Shown one piece after another: positions 27,049 through 29,376 of a stretch of DNA of 29,376 bases. Position numbers and translations under genes: made by a program. The DNA is from a virus: the IMG/VR virus record IMGVR_UViG_3300032893_000226, positions 1 to 29,376 of that record; one strand, given 5' to 3'. The notes beneath the pieces were generated by a model, which was not told where the DNA came from, did no database searches, and saw only the letters and a program-made list of their open reading frames with translations. Numbering within the stretch: the first letter of the stretch is position 1; the number at the start of each line of letters is the position of its first letter.

Positions 27049-27076
27049 CACAATTCTTTCATAAAGTCTTCACAAT
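27049..27076 (+). promoter_or_regulatory. Operator-like triple direct repeat, copy 5
   Basis: On the minus strand ATTGTG-AAGAC-TTTATG-AAAGA-ATTGTG: three hexamers in strict 11 bp phase, the longest version in the window. It ends 18 bases before the opening of the ribbon-helix-helix-like frame (ATT at 27095), suggesting autoregulation. Confidence 0.6.
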
Positions 27077-27094
27077 CACAGACTATCATAGGTT

Positions 27095-27409
27095 ATTGAG
27101 GCTGTAATTCTGAGATTAGCTGCAGGACACAGTTTTAGCGAAGACACTGTAAAAGAGTTGTTTTTATTTGCTAAACAAGAAGGAATCAATGTCTCGCACA
27201 TTCGTTTGGCAGCCAATCTTGTTGCACAAGGATATTCTGTTAAAGAGGCGTGTCGTAGAGTAAAAGGTTCTGGCACCTTCATAGCGTGTAAAATCATGCT
27301 TACGCAGAAAGAAGCCCGTCAACTTAAAGCACGCGCAGGGAAGGATTGCAGCAGGTATATCGGTGAGATTGTAAAAGCCGCACTACGTGCCGAGTCAGAA
27401 GACTTATGA
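27095..27409 (+). CDS. Ribbon-helix-helix-like DNA-binding protein, start uncertain
   Basis: The C-terminal part CKIMLTQKEARQLKARAGKDCSRYIGEIVKAAL has the strand-helix-helix layout of Arc/MetJ/mobilisation-type regulators. The first part has two similar helical units (LRLAAGHSFSEDTVKEL and IRLAANLVAQGYSVKEA). The frame opens after TAG at 27089 and coding-like sequence begins at once, yet the first canonical start is TTG 27158, which would cut the first unit. ATT 27095, ATT 27107 or CTG 27110 (with GAGG at 27098) are possible rare starts. RHH proteins bind short direct repeats, so it is the best candidate to bind the ATTRTG sites. Confidence 0.6.
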   Translation: MEAVILRLAAGHSFSEDTVKELFLFAKQEGINVSHIRLAANLVAQGYSVKEACRRVKGSGTFIACKIMLTQKEARQLKARAGKDCSRYIGEIVKAALRAESEDL

Positions 27410-27424
27410 TATTATTGTAAGATG
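27407..27424 (+). promoter_or_regulatory. Extended -10, leaderless-type, for the connector operon
   Basis: TGA-TATTAT (27407-27415), six bases (TGTAAG), ATG (27422). It overlaps the last codons of the preceding gene. No ribosome site beyond AAG is present. Confidence 0.5.
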
Positions 27425-27922
27425 GCTTACACGAATCCGTCTGTCACAGACTTCAAAGCGTATTTCAATAGAGACTTCAGCTATGGCAATGCTGATCTGA
27501 CTACCGTTCAAGATGCAGACATTACTAAAGGTCTGAATCAGATGGCTTTTACTATCAATCCATCACTGTTTCCTACTCAGGAGCTGTATACAATCGGCGC
27601 TCAGTTGTTGTCGGCTCACTTCTTAGTCCAGAACCTGCGGGCGTCTTCACAAGGCATTGCCGGAAAGTTTGACTGGCAGGTCAGCTCCAAGTCTGTAGCT
27701 AGCGTCGCCGCTAGTTTCGAAATCCCTGAACGGATCCTCGCGAATCCAGAGTTCTCGATCTATGCTGCTACTGTCTATGGCGTTCAGTACTTAGGAATGG
27801 TCCTACCTCTACTCACGGGCCAGATGTTTCCTGTCCTGGGTGGGACTATTGGCGTCGGCGGCAACGGGAGTATCTTCAGCGGAGTTTACGGTTCTATCGG
27901 CCCTTGGAACGGAGTTGGCTGA
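27422..27922 (+). CDS. Head-tail connector, DUF4054-type
   Basis: 166 aa. Pattern of DUF4054 connector/adaptor proteins: an N-terminal VTDFKAYFNRDFSYG segment, INPSLFPTQELYTIGAQLLSAHFLVQNLR (about 45-73), then GKFDWQVSSKSVASVAASFEIPERI, and a Gly-rich end. It should attach below the portal. First gene of the connector operon; its stop overlaps the next ATG by one base (TGATG). Confidence 0.75.
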   Translation: MAYTNPSVTDFKAYFNRDFSYGNADLTTVQDADITKGLNQMAFTINPSLFPTQELYTIGAQLLSAHFLVQNLRASSQGIAGKFDWQVSSKSVASVAASFEIPERILANPEFSIYAATVYGVQYLGMVLPLLTGQMFPVLGGTIGVGGNGSIFSGVYGSIGPWNGVG

Positions 27923-28386
27923 TGGGTTCTGATGAAACGACGGTATTACTAGACACTAAGGATTTAGACCGATTGATTCGAGCCGTGGCAGGGAATACTG
28001 CCAGTATCCGCATAGGAGTCTTGGACACGGGCCGCAGTGACGGTAAGACTAATGCGATCGTTGGAATGGCCCACGAATTCGGAACAGCTAAGATGCCTCG
28101 TAGGAGTTTTCTACAGGACCCGCTGACTAATGAATTTCCTAAGTATGTCGAGCAATCGGGAGTCTTCGACGAAGACCTAGTGAAGAAAGTCATAGCGACA
28201 GGCTCGATCAAATCTTGGCTCGAAGCGATAGCTAAAGAGGCCAAACGGTGCGTCCTGGACGCCTTTAAGACCAGCGGATTTGGTCGATGGGCTCCGTGGT
28301 CTAAGAACTATCGCAGCGCAACCGGGCTCATCCTAAACGACACAGAACAGCTCAAAGATTCTATTGATACAGAAGTGAGGGCATAA
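27922..28386 (+). CDS. Neck/tail completion protein (virion morphogenesis-like)
   Basis: 154 aa from the ATG that overlaps the previous stop (a TTG at 27904 is less likely). SIRIGVLDTGRSDGKTNAIVG, then AHEFGTAKMPRRSFLQDPL (about 51-69), then FGRWAPWSKNYRSATGLILNDTEQLKDSI is the pattern of HK97 gp10/phage virion morphogenesis proteins that complete the neck or tail tube junction. SD-like GGAG upstream. Confidence 0.75.
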   Translation: MGSDETTVLLDTKDLDRLIRAVAGNTASIRIGVLDTGRSDGKTNAIVGMAHEFGTAKMPRRSFLQDPLTNEFPKYVEQSGVFDEDLVKKVIATGSIKSWLEAIAKEAKRCVLDAFKTSGFGRWAPWSKNYRSATGLILNDTEQLKDSIDTEVRA

Positions 28387-28387
28387 G

Positions 28388-28801
28388 ATGGCAATTTGGC
28401 CCGTACAGCCTCTGACAAATGCGAAAGACACCAGTTTAAGTCTTCAGCCCGGAACTATGCCACAGATGTTTGAAGTCACAGGCGGCTGGTTTCAACTGCT
28501 GACTTTCGACAAACTAGTCAAAACGATCGTCAACTTCCAGGTCGTAGAGACTAAGACTCAGTTTAACTTCCAAGGCAATGTCATCCCAATGCCTCCGCAG
28601 GCTTTGAAGATGATGCCAGAAGGACAGAGACTATGGAAATGGTATCGGATCTTCGCATGGCCCGTAGTCTCACTACAGCCTGACGATGTCCTTATCGATC
28701 AGTCTGGTGTCCAGTATCGCGTGATGCGTAAGGAAGACTATACTAACTATGGGTATGTTACTTACGATTGTGTGCAGGACTATTCGGGTTCAGGTCCATA
28801 A
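28388..28801 (+). CDS. Head-tail joining/neck protein
   Basis: 137 aa, unassigned to a named family by eye but in the usual slot between completion protein and tail genes. Beta-rich: FEVTGGWFQLLTFDKLVKTIVNFQVV, YRIFAWPVVSLQPDDVLIDQSGVQYRVMR. The DDVLIDQSGVQYRV segment is similar to what is seen in tail completion or head-closure proteins. GAGG ribosome site. Its end overlaps the convergent minus-strand gene by 44 bases. Confidence 0.55.
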   Translation: MAIWPVQPLTNAKDTSLSLQPGTMPQMFEVTGGWFQLLTFDKLVKTIVNFQVVETKTQFNFQGNVIPMPPQALKMMPEGQRLWKWYRIFAWPVVSLQPDDVLIDQSGVQYRVMRKEDYTNYGYVTYDCVQDYSGSGP

Positions 28802-29003
28802 ATGCTTTAAGTATTTCGTTATTCAATTCTATGCATATCGTCGTCCAGACTTCATTGGTATCTAATGGAATTGGAGTCCAGGTTTCATTCACATCAAGAA
28901 TCTGTAGAATCGCTTCGCCAAGAGGAATATTGTCATACTTAAAAGCCCCGCATCGGCAGCCTAGCCAAGCATTTGCCCCTCGTAAGTCACATTTACAAGT
29001 CAT
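28758..29003 (-). CDS. Small protein with CxC pairs, convergent to the neck genes
   Basis: 81 aa. The N-terminus MTCKCDLRGANAWLGCRCG has two CxC pairs that may bind zinc. The remainder is acidic and beta/helix mixed (GEAILQILDVNETW, ICIELNNEILKAFMDL). The last 14 codons run antisense to the end of the 28388 gene. GGGGTGATG upstream gives a possible ribosome site. Function unknown. Confidence 0.5.
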   Translation of the reverse strand: MTCKCDLRGANAWLGCRCGAFKYDNIPLGEAILQILDVNETWTPIPLDTNEVWTTICIELNNEILKAFMDLNPNSPAHNRK

Positions 29004-29007
29004 ACCA

Positions 29008-29232
29008 TCACCCCGCGTTAAATGATCCTAGGATAATTTCAACCGGTCCGTCTGATGTCAACTCCTGGCATTCAGAAAACTTAGGATCTAACCAAGTCTC
29101 CTCGCCTTCATCGGATGATTCAGCAGCAGCTAATTTACGAGCCTCTAGTTCATCATTAGCTCTGACTATAAATCTATCAAAACAATCGTAATAAACGCGG
29201 TCATAGTCTGCCGTGAGTAGATACAGTTTCAT
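29008..29232 (-). CDS. Small phage hypothetical protein
   Basis: 74 aa from the ATG at 29232 (CTGGAG 10 bases upstream). The open frame extends further upstream only through the hexamer repeat as Val-Gly codons, which is not a real N-terminus. FIVRANDELEARKLAAAESSDEGEETWLDPKFSECQEL is a pattern seen in small phage proteins of unknown role. It lies 4 bases before the next minus-strand gene. Confidence 0.6.
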   Translation of the reverse strand: MKLYLLTADYDRVYYDCFDRFIVRANDELEARKLAAAESSDEGEETWLDPKFSECQELTSDGPVEIILGSFNAG

Positions 29233-29376
29233 ATCGATTTTTCTCCAGACACCGACCACGACCCCGACCACGGCCCCGACCGCGACCACGACCTCGACCA
29301 CGACCCCGACCACGACCACGACCTCGACCCTGACCCCGGCCACGACCCCGACCACGACCACGACCGCGACCCAGAC
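29201..29376 (-). CDS. C-terminal end of a Gly-Arg repeat protein, start outside window
   Basis: A minus-strand frame enters the window open and reads about 20 Gly-Arg pairs (one Gly-Gln), then CLEKNRYETVSTHGRL and TGA at 29203-29201. In this frame nearly all differences among the 6 bp units fall on the third codon base (CGC, CGT, CGG, CGA; GGT, GGC), so the Gly-Arg sequence itself seems to be kept. (GR)n tails bind RNA or DNA. It overlaps the next gene's start by 32 bases. The opposite strand can be read as a Thr/Pro/Ala/Ser linker, a weaker alternative. Confidence 0.45.
   Translation of the reverse strand, partial: LGRGRGRGRGRGRGQGRGRGRGRGRGRGRGRGRGRGRGRGRCLEKNRYETVSTHGRL
29252..29376. repeat. 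6 bp tandem repeat, about 20 units
   Basis: Plus-strand unit CGACCN. The sixth base takes all four values; other positions hardly change (CGGCC twice, TGACC once). Extends to or past the window edge. Confidence 0.95.

Noticed and set aside
29213-29376. Plus-strand Thr/Pro-rich protein from GTG 29213
   Set aside because: The frame gives a mucin-like linker, but changes among units would all be amino-acid changing, there is no ribosome site, and the minus Gly-Arg frame shows synonymous changes instead.
1-29376. Integrase, transposase or insertion sequence
   Set aside because: No recombinase motif or IS-type terminal repeats with a transposase were found; the only large inverted repeat is the 65 bp pair in control regions.

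Overview
The window is part of a tailed double-stranded DNA phage (Caudoviricetes) or prophage of a Gram-negative host. Hallmark genes are visible directly: large terminase, DUF1073-type portal, DUF2213-type prohead protease with a scaffold-like tail, head decoration protein, DUF2184-type major capsid protein, and head-tail connectors. There is also a family A DNA polymerase, a DnaB-like ATPase, a PD-(D/E)XK nuclease and endonuclease VII. Three ADP-heptose pathway enzymes, a GT9 glycosyltransferase and a small outer-membrane-protein-like product point to a host that makes lipopolysaccharide.

Layout. (1) 1-8087, minus strand: replication, recombination and nucleotide module in a compact operon (4-base ATGA or 1-base overlaps), with two virion-like genes and several very small membrane or secreted proteins. 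(2) 8088-9711: dense regulatory and non-coding zone with one copy of a 65 bp inverted repeat, promoters, hairpins, a tiny basic ORF, a minus-strand HExxH peptidase and a small basic protein. (3) 9712-14107, plus: DUF932, an MGYTHYW protein, a Gp88-like protein, a Cys-rich protein and two YdcK-like left-handed beta-helix paralogues built on 18 bp repeats. (4) 14415-18551, plus: small and large terminase and portal. (5) 18555-20828, minus: zinc-ribbon protein, HldA, GmhA, HldC and a small, apparently frameshifted gene. (6) 20849-21088: second copy of the 65 bp repeat plus control sites. (7) 21089-24304, plus: protease/scaffold, decoration protein, major capsid protein and terminator. (8) 24513-27409, plus: methyltransferase, coiled-coil protein, OMP-like protein, GT9 glycosyltransferase and a ribbon-helix-helix-like protein. 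(9) 27422-28801, plus: connector and neck genes. (10) 28758-29376, minus: small genes and the end of a Gly-Arg repeat protein leaving the window.

Regulation is unusually readable. Several operons start with an extended -10 (TG-N-TANNNT type) placed 6-7 bases before the start codon, which predicts leaderless mRNAs. A two-block element (GCATA, six bases, AGCnTATCAGAT) precedes the replication, terminase and capsid operons in the same orientation. A direct repeat with an 11 bp period (ATTRTG-AARGA-ATTRTG) occurs five times, 19 bases before two operon starts and as a triple site before the ribbon-helix-helix-like gene, which suggests a phage regulon.

The most interesting candidate system is a phage-encoded heptose module: HldA, GmhA and HldC would make ADP-heptose from sedoheptulose-7-phosphate if the host supplies the GmhB phosphatase. 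It is accompanied by a heptosyltransferase-like GT9 enzyme, a class I methyltransferase and an exported OMP-like protein. The likely output is a changed cell surface during infection, or glycosylation of a phage component.
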